A stretch of DNA of 64,000 bases from Brienomyrus brachyistius (taxonomy: Eukaryota; Chordata; Actinopteri; Osteoglossiformes; Mormyridae), in contig NC_064549.1 in assembly GCF_023856365.1 (NCBI RefSeq), forward strand, positions 5,721,608-5,785,607, read 5' to 3'. This document shows, one piece after another, positions 13,390-23,816 of the stretch (the stretch's first letter is position 1; each line of letters begins with the position of its first letter). The translations under genes and the position numbers were made by a program. Under the pieces are notes generated by a model. The model did no database searches. It was given only the letters and a program-made list of their open reading frames with translations, and was not told the DNA's origin.

Positions 13390-15913
13390 GACATCAGAGA
13401 GAGAGAGCAGAAAGGGCTTAACAGAGCTGCTAGTTACGACATCACTGCCAGAGAGCACAAAAGGATTAACAGAGCTGCTAGTTATGACATCAGAGTCAGG
13501 GAACACAAAGGGATTAACAGAGCTGCTAGTTATGACACCAGAGTCAGGGAGCACAAAAGGATTAACAGAGCTGCTAGTTATGACACCAGAGTCAGGGAGC
13601 ACAAAAGGATTAACAGGGCTGCTAGTTATGACATCGGAGTCAGGGAACACAAAGGGATTAACAGAGCTGCTAGTTATGACATCAGAGTCAGGGAGCACAA
13701 AGGGATTAACAGGGCTGCTAGTTATGACATCGGAGTCAGGGAGCACAAAGGGATTAACAGGGCTGCTAGTTATGACATCGGAGTCAGGGAGCACAAAGGG
13801 ATTAACAGAGCTGCTAGTTATGACATCACTGTCAGAGAGCAGAAAGGGCTTAACAGAGCTGCTAGTTATGATATCAGAGTCAGGGAGCACAAAGGGCTTA
13901 ACAGAGCTGCTAGTTATGACATCACTGTCAGAGAGCAGAAAGGGCTTAACAGAGCTGCTAGTTATGACATCAGAGTCAGGGAGCACAAAGGGATTAACAG
14001 GGCTGCTAGTTATGACATCACTGTCAGAGAGCAGAAAGGGCTTAACAGAGCTGCTAGTTATAACATCGGAGTCAGGGAGCACAAAGGGATTAACAGAGCT
14101 GCTAGTTATGACATCAGAGTCAGGGAGCACAAAGGGATTAACAGAGCTGCTAGTTATGACATCGGAGTCAGGGAGCACAAAGGGATTAACAGAGCTGCTA
14201 GTTATGACATCACTGTCAGAGAGCAGAAAGGGCTTAACAGAGCTGCTAGTTATGACATCAGAGTCAGGGAACACAAAGGGATTAACAGGGCTGCTAGTTA
14301 TGACATCAGAGTCAGGGAGCAGAAAGGGCTTAACAGAGCTGCTAGTTATGACATCAGAGTCAGGGAGCACAAAGGGATTAACAGGGCTGCTAGTTATGAC
14401 ATCACTGTCAGAGAGCAGAAAGGGCTTAACAGAGCTGCTAGTTACGACATCACTGCCAGAGAGCACAAAAGGATTAACAGAGCTGCTAGTTATGACATCA
14501 GAGTCAGGGAACACAAAGGGATTAACAGAGCTGCTAGTTATGACACCAGAGTCAGGGAGCACAAAAGGATTAACAGAGCTGCTAGTTATGACACCAGAGT
14601 CAGGGAGCACAAAAGGATTAACAGGGCTGCTAGTTATGACATCGGAGTCAGGGAGCACAAAGGGATTAACAGAGCTGCTAGTTATGACATCACTGTCAGA
14701 GAGCAGAAAGGGCTTAACAGAGCTGCTAGTTATGACATCAGAGTCAGGGAACACAAAGGGATTAACAGAGCTGCTAGTTATGACATCAGAGTCAGGGAGC
14801 AGAAAGGGCTTAACAGAGCTGCTAGTTATGACATCAGAGTCAGGGAGCACAAAGGGATTAACAGAGCTGCTAGTTATGACATCGGAGTCAGGGAGCACAA
14901 AGGGATTAACAGAGCTGCTAGTTATGACATCACTGTCAGAGAGCAGAAAGGGCTTAACAGAGCTGCTAGTTATGACATCAGAGTCAGGGAACACAAAGGG
15001 ATTAACAGAGCTGCTAGTTATGACATCAGAGTCAGGGAGCAGAAAGGGCTTAACAGAGCTGCTAGTTATGACATCAGAGTCAGGGAGCACAAAGGGATTA
15101 ACAGGGCTGCTAGTTATGACATCACTGTCAGAGAGCAGAAAGGGCTTAACAGAGCTGCTAGTTACGACATCACTGCCAGAGAGCACAAAAGGATTAACAG
15201 AGCTGCTAGTTATGACATCAGAGTCAGGGAACACAAAGGGATTAACAGAGCTGCTAGTTATGACACCAGAGTCAGGGAGCACAAAAGGATTAACAGAGCT
15301 GCTAGTTATGACACCAGAGTCAGGGAGCACAAAAGGATTAACAGGGCTGCTAGTTATGACATCGGAGTCAGGGAGCACAAAGGGATTAACAGAGCTGCTA
15401 GTTATGACATCACTGTCAGAGAGCAGAAAGGGCTTAACAGAGCTGCTAGTTATGACATCAGAGTCAGGGAACACAAAGGGATTAACAGAGCTGCTAGTTA
15501 TGACATCAGAGTCAGGGAGCAGAAAGGGCTTAACAGAGCTGCTAGTTATGACATCAGAGTCAGGGAGCACAAAGGGATTAACAGGGCTGCTAGTTATGAC
15601 ATCACTGTCAGAGAGCAGAAAGGGCTTAACAGAGCTGCTAGTTATAACATCAGTCAGGAAGCACAAAGGGATTAACAGAGCTGCTAGTTATGACATCAGA
15701 GTCAGGGAGCAGAAAGGGCTTAACAGAGCTGCTAGTTATGACATCAGAGTCAGGGAGCACAAAGGGATTAACAGAGCTGCTAGTTATGACATCATTGTCA
15801 GAGAGCAGAAAGGGCTTAACAGAGCTGCTAGTTATGACATCAGAGTCAGGGAACACAAAGGGATTAACAGAGCTGCTAGTTATGACATCAGAGTCAGGGA
15901 ACACAAAGGGATT
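13390..15913. repeat. 48-bp minisatellite, 52.6 units, with higher-order structure
   Basis: Units begin GACATC and run GACATCAGAGTCAGGGAGCA, then CAAAGGGATTAACAGAGCTG, then CTAGTTAT. There are 52 full units from 13390 to 15883 plus a 30-bp partial unit to 15913. Two main unit types alternate: an AGAGTCAGGGAGCAC...GGATT type and an ACTGTCAGAGAGCAG...GGCTT type. Minor variants are GACACCAG, GACATCGG, GGAACAC and TTACGAC. A 2-bp deletion near 15652 breaks the phase once. The span 14101-14820 is repeated as 14821-15540 with one difference seen by eye, and a 240-bp (5-unit) block occurs at 13438, 14446 and 15166. Because 48 is a multiple of three and the unit lacks stops, open frames of 846 codons (minus) and 812 codons (plus) arise passively, each translating to a 16-residue repeat. 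I do not call a gene. Confidence 0.97.
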
Positions 15914-16548
15914 TCAATTTAATTTGAGAAGTAGAGTAAGAAAATCGAGATAATTACAAACTTTTAAAGCTTTGATCAATTATTATGATCAAAAGATTCA
16001 TGAAAACAGTTTAAAACTGTCCATTTGCCTCAGGTGCTGGGTGTGACTACAGGGGATGTCTGAGACCCACGGACGGAAACCAAGGTCGAAGTGGGTATCA
16101 CACCCGTGCCCCCCCCCAAAGCCAAAAATGGCGATTAGAATCACAGAGCACTTCCACAGTACAGGCAGACTGTGGACCTGCTCTTTAACGCTCTATTTCA
16201 CCAGCATCCATATCTTGTGTTGTGAGCGACGGCACTCGTGTGATCACACGCGTATTACACGTCGGATTATGTAATGAATGCAGGAGCACCCAGGGGATGC
16301 ATTATGAAACAAGCACATAGAGCTAAAATAAATATTGGAGCTAATTAGGACACTGCAGGGATAGGAACTAACATGACATGTAAACAGCAAGTTAACTCTG
16401 CACTGTGCTTTGGATGGATGCTCACTGCGCTTGTGTTACATCACACGTGACAAACATGTTGCTTACTGCCCAGTATGTACGAGTGACGGACGTCGGCAAA
16501 CTGTGTCCGTCTTTGGTTGTCTGTGCTGCATGTTTGCACTGAGCATCG

Positions 16549-16650
16549 CCATTCCAGAAATCCCACAAGTGAATTAGACAGCTGGTAATAAACTAATCAT
16601 CGTTAATTATTGTTGAGACACAAGAGGCTGTTGCTAATTGCGCTGGAAAA
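16549..16650. promoter_or_regulatory. Candidate conserved non-coding element
   Basis: Compact AT-core cluster: GTAATAAACTAATCATC, TTAATTATTGTTGAG (homeodomain TTAATTA next to SOX-like ATTGTT) and GCTAATTGCGC. No repeat signature is seen. Proposed only from motif density; phylogenetic conservation is untested. Confidence 0.25.
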
Positions 16651-17609
16651 ATAGGATGGAGCAGCCTGAATGTGCTCTCTTCTGCCAGTCCTCGAGGTGA
16701 AGTACAGGGGGGTTAAACTCGGCCCGAATGTTTATTTCAGGCTTCTGCGTCTCCAGACATTGAGGTTTCATTTATCAGACCAGCGCAGCGCCCTGGCTTT
16801 GGAGGAATAATTATTTCCTAATTTATAGTGACTAAGAGCAGCACTGAGATACAGGGCCGTGTCTGTTTGGCTTCTGCTGTTCTGGTGGGGGCTTCAGGGA
16901 TTTCGTTTGTTCTTATTGACCTGACCCCCCCCCCCCCCCCCCAGCCCACGTGGTTAAACTCTAATACCAGGAAAACTCATCAGAGAACCAGAGAGCCTCG
17001 ATTCAGCTTCACTTACTGTTAGCACTCCTGTCACGCTTCCCACACTCAGTGTTGTGGTCCTACTCTGTGAAAATAGCTCAGCCTAGTCTTAAAATGTCAT
17101 TAAATGTCATCAAATTAAATTGGCAAGTCCCTGTTCTGTCAAACACACAAAACAAAACATGTTTCTGCATACGGTAATCCTTTCCTCTCCAGTTTTAAGA
17201 GGAAAGACGAAATATACACCTCTATCAGTTGAAAGGGGTGTATACGGGCGGGCGGGACCACTGGTCCCCTCTCCTGTCACTCACCAATTCAAAATATATC
17301 ATTGCCTAATGACGAGGTTGACCACTCTTATGCTCCCCTCCTTAGAAAAATCTATGAATCGCCTCTGTAAGTTCTGTTCGTTAATACTTTGTATTCCCTG
17401 TCCACGCCACGCTTACGGTCTTCCCATAACCGCCGTTCAGGTGCCGTATCTTACGGTAATGTGACTTTAATAGGAAGTCAATGTTCTGGCAGATGGAAAC
17501 TGTTATACTGCTGCAAGAATGGCTGTTTAACTTTGCGTGGCATTGAGATGTGGGTAAAATCCCCACCGAACAGGTCATCAGTTGCCTAGCTGACATCTGC
17601 TAAAAGCAG

Positions 17610-18250
17610 CTCATTTGGGTTTTTCAGCTCTCGTCGTCACGACCGCTGCTCTTGGCCTTTTCCGTCGTTCTAACTGTAGGATATTGGCAGAAGGTGCGGC
17701 TGACGCACAGAGAGGAGGGGGGGGGCGCCTCGCAGCCACCGTGACAGCGGGGCCGCACGTAAGACGTCCCAATTTGCGTACAGTTGGCAGAGCTTTGAAA
17801 CCGTGGCTGCCTAAAGTAGATGGTTAAGGCTCTGACTCAGATCGGTGCAGAAACCCGGAGGCCTGTCTTCCTTCTGTGGAGGAGATGCCGCGTTCCCGGA
17901 GAGGCCATCAGCCTCTTGTTTGAGAAGCTGTGTGATAACTTTAAAAGAGTTCGCCGCGACTTAACTTTGAAACTCCAGCAAACGGCGGCACCGTGCGAGA
18001 GACTCGCCGCGCATGACAATGTGTAACAGCGCCCCCCGCTGACCCCTCTAGCCCCACCCGGCTCCAGAGTGTCGCAGATTCATTACCCGCTTTGCAATCA
18101 TCAACACTTAATTAAGACTGATTTAGAGAAGATCGTTAGTGGCTGTATGTCCTGTCAGTAGCGATTAGGCTGACGGACGTGCTCCGGACCGGCCGGCCCG
18201 CATGAGAAGGCGGGGTGTCTGGGGGAATCCTGCGCCTTCGCTCCTCTGCT
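17610..18250. other. GC- and CpG-rich segment
   Basis: This part stands out from its AT-rich surroundings by many CG dinucleotides (for example GTCGTCACGACCGC, GCGGCACCGTGCGAG, CTCGCCGCGC). It may be a small CpG island, but I see no first exon, no TATA or initiator arrangement and no long open frame. Its right edge passes into the AT-core cluster near 18068. Confidence 0.35.
18068..18180. promoter_or_regulatory. Candidate conserved non-coding element
   Basis: Short repeat-free segment with TTTGCAATCATCAACACTTA, a TTAATTAAG homeodomain-type palindrome and GTCAGTAGCGATTAGGC, directly beside the CpG-rich segment. The combination suggests an enhancer-like element, by motif density only. Confidence 0.27.
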
Positions 18251-18577
18251 GTGGATGTGGGGGCCTCCTTCATCCAGCCATCAATAAACCCAATCATGGC
18301 CACGGATGGTGGGATTGGCTCCTATAAAACTGGCCTGGACTGGGGGTGTGGCTACAGGTGGGGCCAAATTTAACTAATCATGGGGCATTTAATAGCTTCA
18401 TCCTGAGGTGTTCCCCCCTCACCTGCTCAACAACTGGTACACATCAGTAGACCCTCCGAAGACCTCTGAAAACTCGAACACTGGTGGCCACCCAACACAC
18501 CCACATACCCTCCCCAAAATGGCATCCTGGTAACGCTACTGGACAAAAAGCATCAACAATTCCGTTGTCATGCATAT

Positions 18578-18854
18578 TGTCACAATCACTGGCGGGTACA
18601 GCAGCGATCGCGCGGGTAGGCAGGTATGAACAGGCAGAGATCAGGGCAAACTGGGGTTTATTTGGGGTACGAAGCAGAAACATAGAATCACACCACCAAA
18701 CCACAATGATGGACAAGGGGAACAGGTAAGACCAGGACTTAAATAGGACAGGACTAATCAAAGTAAGCAGACACAGCTGGAGACGATCAGGGAAGCACAC
18801 GTGGGTAATCAGGGGACGTGGCATACATGAGGAGCGGACGAGCCAGGCATGACA
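18578..18854 (-). repeat. 3' LTR of the retrotransposon
   Basis: 277 bp, TGTCA...TGACA. On the minus strand it holds the TATA-like TATTTAAG (complement of 18738-18745) and an AATAAA polyadenylation signal (complement of 18657-18662), in the order expected for U3-R-U5. It lacks about 8 bp present in the other LTR near its minus-strand 3' part. Confidence 0.92.
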
Positions 18855-18872
18855 GAACCCCCCCCCCCCAAA
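18855..18872 (-). other. Polypurine tract (second-strand primer site)
   Basis: The minus strand reads TTT, then twelve G (complement of 18858-18869), then TTC, ending at the first base of the 3' LTR. A purine run touching the upstream edge of the 3' LTR is the classical plus-strand primer of LTR elements. The G run is longer than usual, which may reflect slippage. Confidence 0.8.
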
Positions 18873-18950
18873 GGCGCACTTCTCCAGGCGCGCCTGGGAG
18901 GAGGCGACGGACGGGACACAGGAACCGGGACCTGGAAATGAAGAACAAAT

Positions 18951-20818
18951 TTAACGAAGGACGGGAAACAGGACTGAAGCACAAAACAGAGCAAGCGACA
19001 GGACATAAGACAGGACTTGGCAAAGGACTGGGAAGGCAGAAAGACAGATAAAGGGCGGAACGGAAGGGACAGACGGAATAAACGGATTGGGAGTGCTGGG
19101 CGGGAACACCGGAAAACCAGGAGTAGCACAGGGCGGAATGACGGGAGGGACGAAGACAGGAGAATAGGGAGCGAAGGAGGGGGAACTAAGAGGCGGCTGA
19201 GGAAGCCACAGCGGGCTTCGGGAGGCAGCCGGAGGGGCTGCAGGTGGCCAGGAGGCCAGAGCCGGAGGGGACCTTGGAGCGGCCGGGGAGGCAGGGCGAG
19301 GGACCGACAAAGGGACTGAGGAGGGATTTGGAGGGGAGACCAGGGAAGGGGACGAGGGAGCTGGAAGGGACCCTGGCGAGGGCAAGGAGAGGGGGGGAGA
19401 CGCAACAGGCGGCGACGTCTTCTGAGCGGGCGGAACTGCAGGCGACCGAGGAGCCGCCGTCGGGGGACTTGCAGGCGACCGCCGAGGGACTGGCGGAGGG
19501 AGCGAGGCAGGGTGATGAGGTTGTAGAGGGGGACCTGCAGGCAATAGCCGACCCGGGGGGCCAGGACCAGCAGGCGCCAACCGCGCCTTAGCGCCGGTGA
19601 GGGAGGACGCGCCAGGGGGCAGGGCGGGAGGAACCCCCGTCCTACGTCTGTGTCCCCTCCCTTTGCGGGACACAGACATAACGACCCTCAATCGGGGTCG
19701 AGGTCGTCGGTGTGAGGGCGAAGGAGTTCTCAGAGAGAGCGCCTCAGGTGTGGGCGGGGGATCTGAAGACAGAGGGAGCGCCTCAGGTGTGGGAGCGGGA
19801 GCTGAAGGCAGAGGGAGCGCCTGCTCGTGAGCCGGGTCTGCAGGCACAGGGACCGCCTGCTCGGGAGCTAGAGCCGCAGACAATGGTGGCGGCTGCTCTG
19901 GGAGCTCAGGCGGTGGCGGCTGCTGCTCAGGCTGGGCAGACAGCGGCGACGGCTCCTGTGTGGGAGCCGTAGGCAGAGGCGGCTACCCCAGCGCTGGAGC
20001 CGCCTGCAGAGGTGGCTGCCCGGGCGTTGGAGCCGTATGCAGAGGTGGCTGCGTGGGCGTTGGAGCCACCGGCAGGGGCGGCTGTTCGCTCACGGGGGCC
20101 CCCTCCCTAAGGCCCGCCTCTCCGAGCGCGTTCAGCAGGGAAAGCGGTTGCGGAGGTAGCTGCTCAGGAGCGGGGTCCGCACCGGCGCTGGAGTCGCAGC
20201 TGGGGCTCTCCGGAGCGTGATCAGCCTCCGGATACTATCCGCCAGTACCTCCAGCTCACTCTCCGGAGAGGTGGGAGTGATCACGGCGAAGTCCCTTAGT
20301 AGCTGGGCGGAGAGCTGTTCCGCCTCGGGATCCTCCCTTTCCGCCGGTTCCCCCATCACCCTCCAGTACAACCCCTGGAGGGTGAAGAGCCTGGAGGCGA
20401 ATGCAATGGTGGCGGCCGGTAGAGGTGTTGAAATCGCCTCAGGTCCGGCGGTCACCGCGTGTCGCGGAGGCGGCTGCACAGGCGGTTTCCTGGCCTCGTG
20501 GGGTCTCCGGACTAGAGACGCTGCTCTGGGAAGCAGCTTAGCCGAACTGGGGGTCTTCGGAGCAATCAGGATGACCTCCCGATCCTCCACCGGGGAAGAA
20601 GTTGGGGCGAGGGTGCACACCCCCAGGGTGATCGTCGGGGCGATCTTCGAACCCTTGCTCTTCCTCCTCCGGTCTCTGGCAGTGGCGGGAGGCAGAGCTC
20701 CTTCCGCATACACCCACGGCGGAAAAATGAGCTCCGGCTCTGGGTACGGGAAGGGGATGGGTTCCTCTTCCTCGCCGTCCAAAGGGAGACAGATCCTGGA
20801 GAGCGCGCAAGCGCCCAT
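18951..20818 (-). pseudogene. Degenerate proline-rich reading frame of the LTR element
   Basis: I do not recognise this protein. On the minus strand a frame opens with ATG at 20818, only 12 nt inside the 5' LTR boundary, and stays open for 228 codons to a stop at 20132. This part is of mixed composition with an acidic EEEE patch near residue 17, a basic patch near residue 50 and a probably helical end (ELEVLADSIRRLI). From about 20220 a second frame carries the coding-like proline-rich character onward. It is interrupted by one in-frame TAG at 19983-19985 and then open to a TAA at 18951. That part is dominated by Pro, Ala and Ser, with an 11-residue repeat encoded at 19962-20093 and a hydrophobic end. 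So a single frame seems once to have filled almost the whole interior and is now broken by one frameshift and one stop. No CCHC knuckle, DTG/DSG protease site or reverse-transcriptase motif is visible. A gag-like role is the natural guess by position, but it is inference. Plus-strand open frames here (up to 221 codons) are shadows. Confidence 0.6.
19962..20093. repeat. 33-bp tandem repeat, 4 units, inside the LTR element
   Basis: Four units each start GGAGCC and contain GCAGAGG or GCAGGGG followed by GGCTG or GGCTA. The period of 33 bp keeps frame and gives an 11-residue proline-rich repeat on the minus strand. It looks like local expansion within the element's frame. Confidence 0.8.
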
Positions 20819-20830
20819 CCCGTGTCATTC

Positions 20831-21115
20831 TGTCACGATCACTGGCGGGTACAGCAGCGATCGTGCGGGTAGGCAGGTATGAACAGGCAGACAAACCGAA
20901 ATCAGGCCAAATTGGGGTTTATTCGGGGTACGAAGCTAAAACATAGAATCACACCACCAAACCACAATGACGGACAAGGGGAACAGGTAAGACCAGGACT
21001 TAAATAGGACGGGACTAATCAAAGTAAGCGGACACAGCTGGAGACGATCAGGGAAGTACACGTGGGTAATCAGGGGGCGTGGCACACATGAGGAGCGGAC
21101 GAGCCAGGCATGACA
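20831..21115 (-). repeat. 5' LTR of the retrotransposon
   Basis: 285 bp, TGTCA...TGACA. On the minus strand a TATA-like TATTTAAG lies at the complement of 20999-21006 and would drive the element. The sequence just inside it (minus strand GAATGACACGGGATGGGCGC) does not show a standard TGG-type tRNA primer site, so the priming mechanism is unclear. Confidence 0.92.
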
Positions 21116-21884
21116 CATACAATATACAGAATATTTATCCTTTCAGTCATAAATAATAAATAAATAGACGCATCAGCGTCTTCTGTTTTCACCTTTGCAG
21201 GTATTTCCATGACAGACACAAATTCAATTAATCACAAGAAATAAATAAAATGCTGCGACTCCTGAGATATGTACAGTTTAACGAGATTTAAACAGTGTGA
21301 TTCGTTCAATCAACAGCTCCTCCAAGGTTAATTAATTAAGAGCTTGGCTGCAACTAAAAACCAACGTTGCACTGCCGGGTGGCGGGCCGAGATGTAGGAG
21401 ATCCAGCTGTGGGCTAAGCCAATTAGACGGCGTGTAGCACAGGACCCCACCAATGCTGCTCCCTGTTTGCAGCAAAAACGCCACTAAAGCAGGAAATTCA
21501 AAGCCACAGAGGAAGACCCGTCTGGCGAGTGGCAGATAAACGCCGGATCCAGGTGGCGACACGTGCCAGTCATACCAACAGGGTGTTTCGATTTCTGACG
21601 TTTTTAATAAGGAAAGGTAATCTCCTTCTGTCTGAAGTAGCTCTTGCACGTCTCTACAAGTAAACCTTTCTGTTCCTGTTAATTAATGTAAAATCATTGT
21701 AACGTTATCATTGCCAAGAGCTCTCACACTGAACCTCCATTAAAATGGTAACTTTTATGGAAAAAATGCATTAATAATAGGCATAAAAATTCATCCCTTT
21801 TCCATGACTACTTGTCCAAAGCGGGGCGCGGCGAGCTGGGAGCATGTCCCAGGAAACCCGGGGCAAGAGGATGGGAATTCCATC
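21116..21884. other. Non-coding stretch, no gene seen
   Basis: AT-rich near both ends, with TTAATTAAT-type segments near 21328 and 21680 and a more GC-balanced middle. The 105-codon minus frame at 21332-21649 has no domain signature. Confidence 0.5.
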
Positions 21885-22038
21885 CTCTGCATGCTGGACG
21901 GTGCATGTTTTTGGACTATAGGAGGAACCGAGGTACCTGGAGGGAAGTCGCACAGACACAGGGAGGACATGCAAACTCAACACAGAGGGGGGGAGGGACT
22001 CAAACCCACAACCATGTGGTAAGGCCACCACACCGCTT
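21885..22038 (-). mobile_element. tRNA-derived SINE fragment
   Basis: Read on the minus strand it starts with a tRNA-like GTGGTGGCCTTACCACAT region, has a B-box-like GGTTTGAGTC (complement of about 21998-22007), then TGTTGAGTTTGCATGTCCTC and a CCAAAAACATGCACC tail segment. This order is characteristic of widespread fish tRNA-derived SINEs. The left end is approximate. Confidence 0.7.
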
Positions 22039-22085
22039 TACATTAATAATGACACAAAATTCAAAACTGAGTCACAGAGTACTCA

Positions 22086-22155
22086 ACTGGTTGGTTGAAA
22101 CAAAATCATAGTCTGGATTTTTACCTTCTGGACCAGAAATTTCCATCTCTGCTTA
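22086..22155. repeat. Dispersed repeat fragment, copy 2
   Basis: TGGTTGGTTGAAACAAAATC, then GTCTGGATTT, then GAAATTTCCATCTCTG, matches the order in the fragment at 12846. The two copies share only this end, as expected for pieces of one interspersed family with different internal parts. Confidence 0.6.
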
Positions 22156-23816
22156 TCACTGTCAAAGTATATCTGTAGGCAGTCGAGCATGCATTTCTGT
22201 GTGGCCGTAACCACAAGCAAATCTTCAGTCTAAGAGTTTTGCAGAGATGCAGACCAAAGGGCATCCGGGTAGGACACATGTGAAGGGTCATGTAGGGGTA
22301 TCGCGGAGTGCCACTGGCACATGTTAATCACATGTCTCATGTTCTGCGACAGAATTATGTCACTCGCAGCTTGTATCAGAGCCACAAAACGAGGACCACA
22401 GAGTCGACCTATGAGACAGAGACCCAGAGCATTCTGGGAGCATGATGGGGACGGTCAGTAGTGCTCAGAGAGTGATAATATCACACCGGTATCCGTATGT
22501 GTATACAGTAGCTTCTTTCTGTCATTAGCAGAACTAACTGAAGTGGTCATGATTAACTGGGTAGAATCTCAGAACTAGTTAAGACTTTAACCAGTACTGT
22601 CCTTGGTTGTGTATGTCACTTTATGGGGCTAGAACAGTGTAATTGGTATGTACTAAAAGTGTAATTAATTTTTGAAATCGTAATTAGTGGCCATTGAGTG
22701 GAAGGAATAGATTTAGCAGACAATGAGCAATGGGATCAAAAATCATTACGACCAAGGCTTGACAGTTTCCTCGTTAAGCAGGGGGCGCTATAAACCGACA
22801 CACTATTTATCCGAGCGGCCCACACTGCCATGTGTTTTATTGGTAATCAGATAAAGTGGCCCCCCCGTCGCACTCTGCGTATTTCCGAACTTGGCCTCCC
22901 CACCTCGGCTTGACAGATACCAGCCGATTAAGAAGTACCTGCTGAAGCGGATCGAGTTTGTGGAGCGAAAGTCCATTTTAAATGCAAACGAAAAGGCCGA
23001 TCAATTGCCTGTCGTCTGCGTCCGTTAGCCCGTGCACGTTCCGGCATCCCGGGCCGTCATTAAATCTAATTTGGGGGACATGGCTGACAGCGACGAGGAA
23101 ATAAGAGAAAATATCAGTTTCCCCGGCAATGCCTGGCTCACATGGAACCAGCCTTATGTTTGCAGAGCAAGCATGGATTATAGCGGTAGGTGTGAGCAGG
23201 CGGTACGTGGTGAATGGGAGACGAGCGGGGGGGGAATGAAAACCTGCAGGGACAGCCATGCGGGCTGGGCTGCTCATCGCCAAGGCAGTTATCTAACAGG
23301 ACAGCTGTGCATTTTCACAGAGCTAATTCAGTTCCAGCACTTTGTTCAAGGGTACAACGAAAGGAGCCCGCGGGGAAGCTGAAACTGGTCCAAGAGCTGA
23401 GCCGCCGGCGTCTGAAAGCAGCTGAAGGGGGGGAGCACCGCTGTGACGTCAACCCCTGCAGGAAACAGCTGCGGGATGCGAATCTCACCCTCGTGTATAT
23501 TTGTGTAATCTGTTTGTGCATCAGATTATTCTGCTGAGTCCTCTGTAGTGTCACCATGCATAAAATATTGTGTTTCATCGTAAAATGCAGGTCATTTTTT
23601 TGGTCTTTCCGTACTGCTTTCTAGGCACAATACAGCCTGACACAGGGAGGCCTAATTACATGCACACTTTACATTTATAAAATGTAAAAATCAGCCATAT
23701 AGGTCTAGTTAAATAACAGACTTCTCATAAAAATTCAGCAGATAAGTCACGGCATCCTTACAGGGCTAAGATACAAATTGGTTTAGCAAAAACACATTTA
23801 AATTGCTTATGGTGTG
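22156..23816. other. Non-coding stretch, no gene seen
   Basis: Unique-looking DNA. The longest open frames (116 codons at 23032-23382 plus, 107 codons at 23214-23537 plus, 101 codons at 22978-23283 minus) overlap one another on both strands and show no domain. Nothing else could be supported. Confidence 0.5.

Larger units (their letters stand above)
15914..18577. other. Non-coding stretch with a CpG-rich part, no gene seen
   Basis: Between the minisatellite and the LTR element. It contains an 18-bp C run at 16925-16942 and a GC- and CpG-rich part at about 17610-18250. Open frames reach only about 114 codons (17120-17464 plus) and have no recognisable domain. Two candidate regulatory stretches inside it are listed separately. 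Confidence 0.5.
18578..21115 (-). mobile_element. Non-autonomous LTR retrotransposon, complete, minus strand
   Basis: Two direct repeats of about 280 bp (18578-18854 and 20831-21115) flank a 1,976-bp interior. Each begins TGTCA and ends TGACA on either strand, as LTRs do. Read on the minus strand, the 5' LTR is the right copy; a G-rich polypurine tract sits directly before the 3' LTR. Flanking bases CATAT (18573-18577) and CATAC (21116-21120) are a probable 5-bp target duplication with one change. The LTRs differ at roughly 13 sites plus one 8-bp indel by eye, about 95% identity, so insertion is not very recent. The interior has one broken proline-rich frame and no visible protease, reverse transcriptase, RNase H or integrase. 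Gypsy-like affiliation is possible from the 5-bp duplication but not shown. A related solo LTR is at 56644-56919. Confidence 0.9.

Noticed and set aside
13126..15666. 846-codon minus-strand open frame as a repeat-protein gene
   Set aside because: Openness follows from a stop-free 48-bp unit. The opposite strand is equally open, a 2-bp deletion breaks the phase, and no promoter, splice or domain evidence is visible.
20811..20830. tRNA primer-binding site of the LTR element
   Set aside because: The minus-strand bases just inside the LTR do not begin with the TGG expected from a CCA tRNA end, so no site is called.
20217..20882. 221-codon plus-strand frame inside the LTR element
   Set aside because: It is antisense to the element's own frame and crosses the LTR boundary; GC-rich composition explains the lack of stops.
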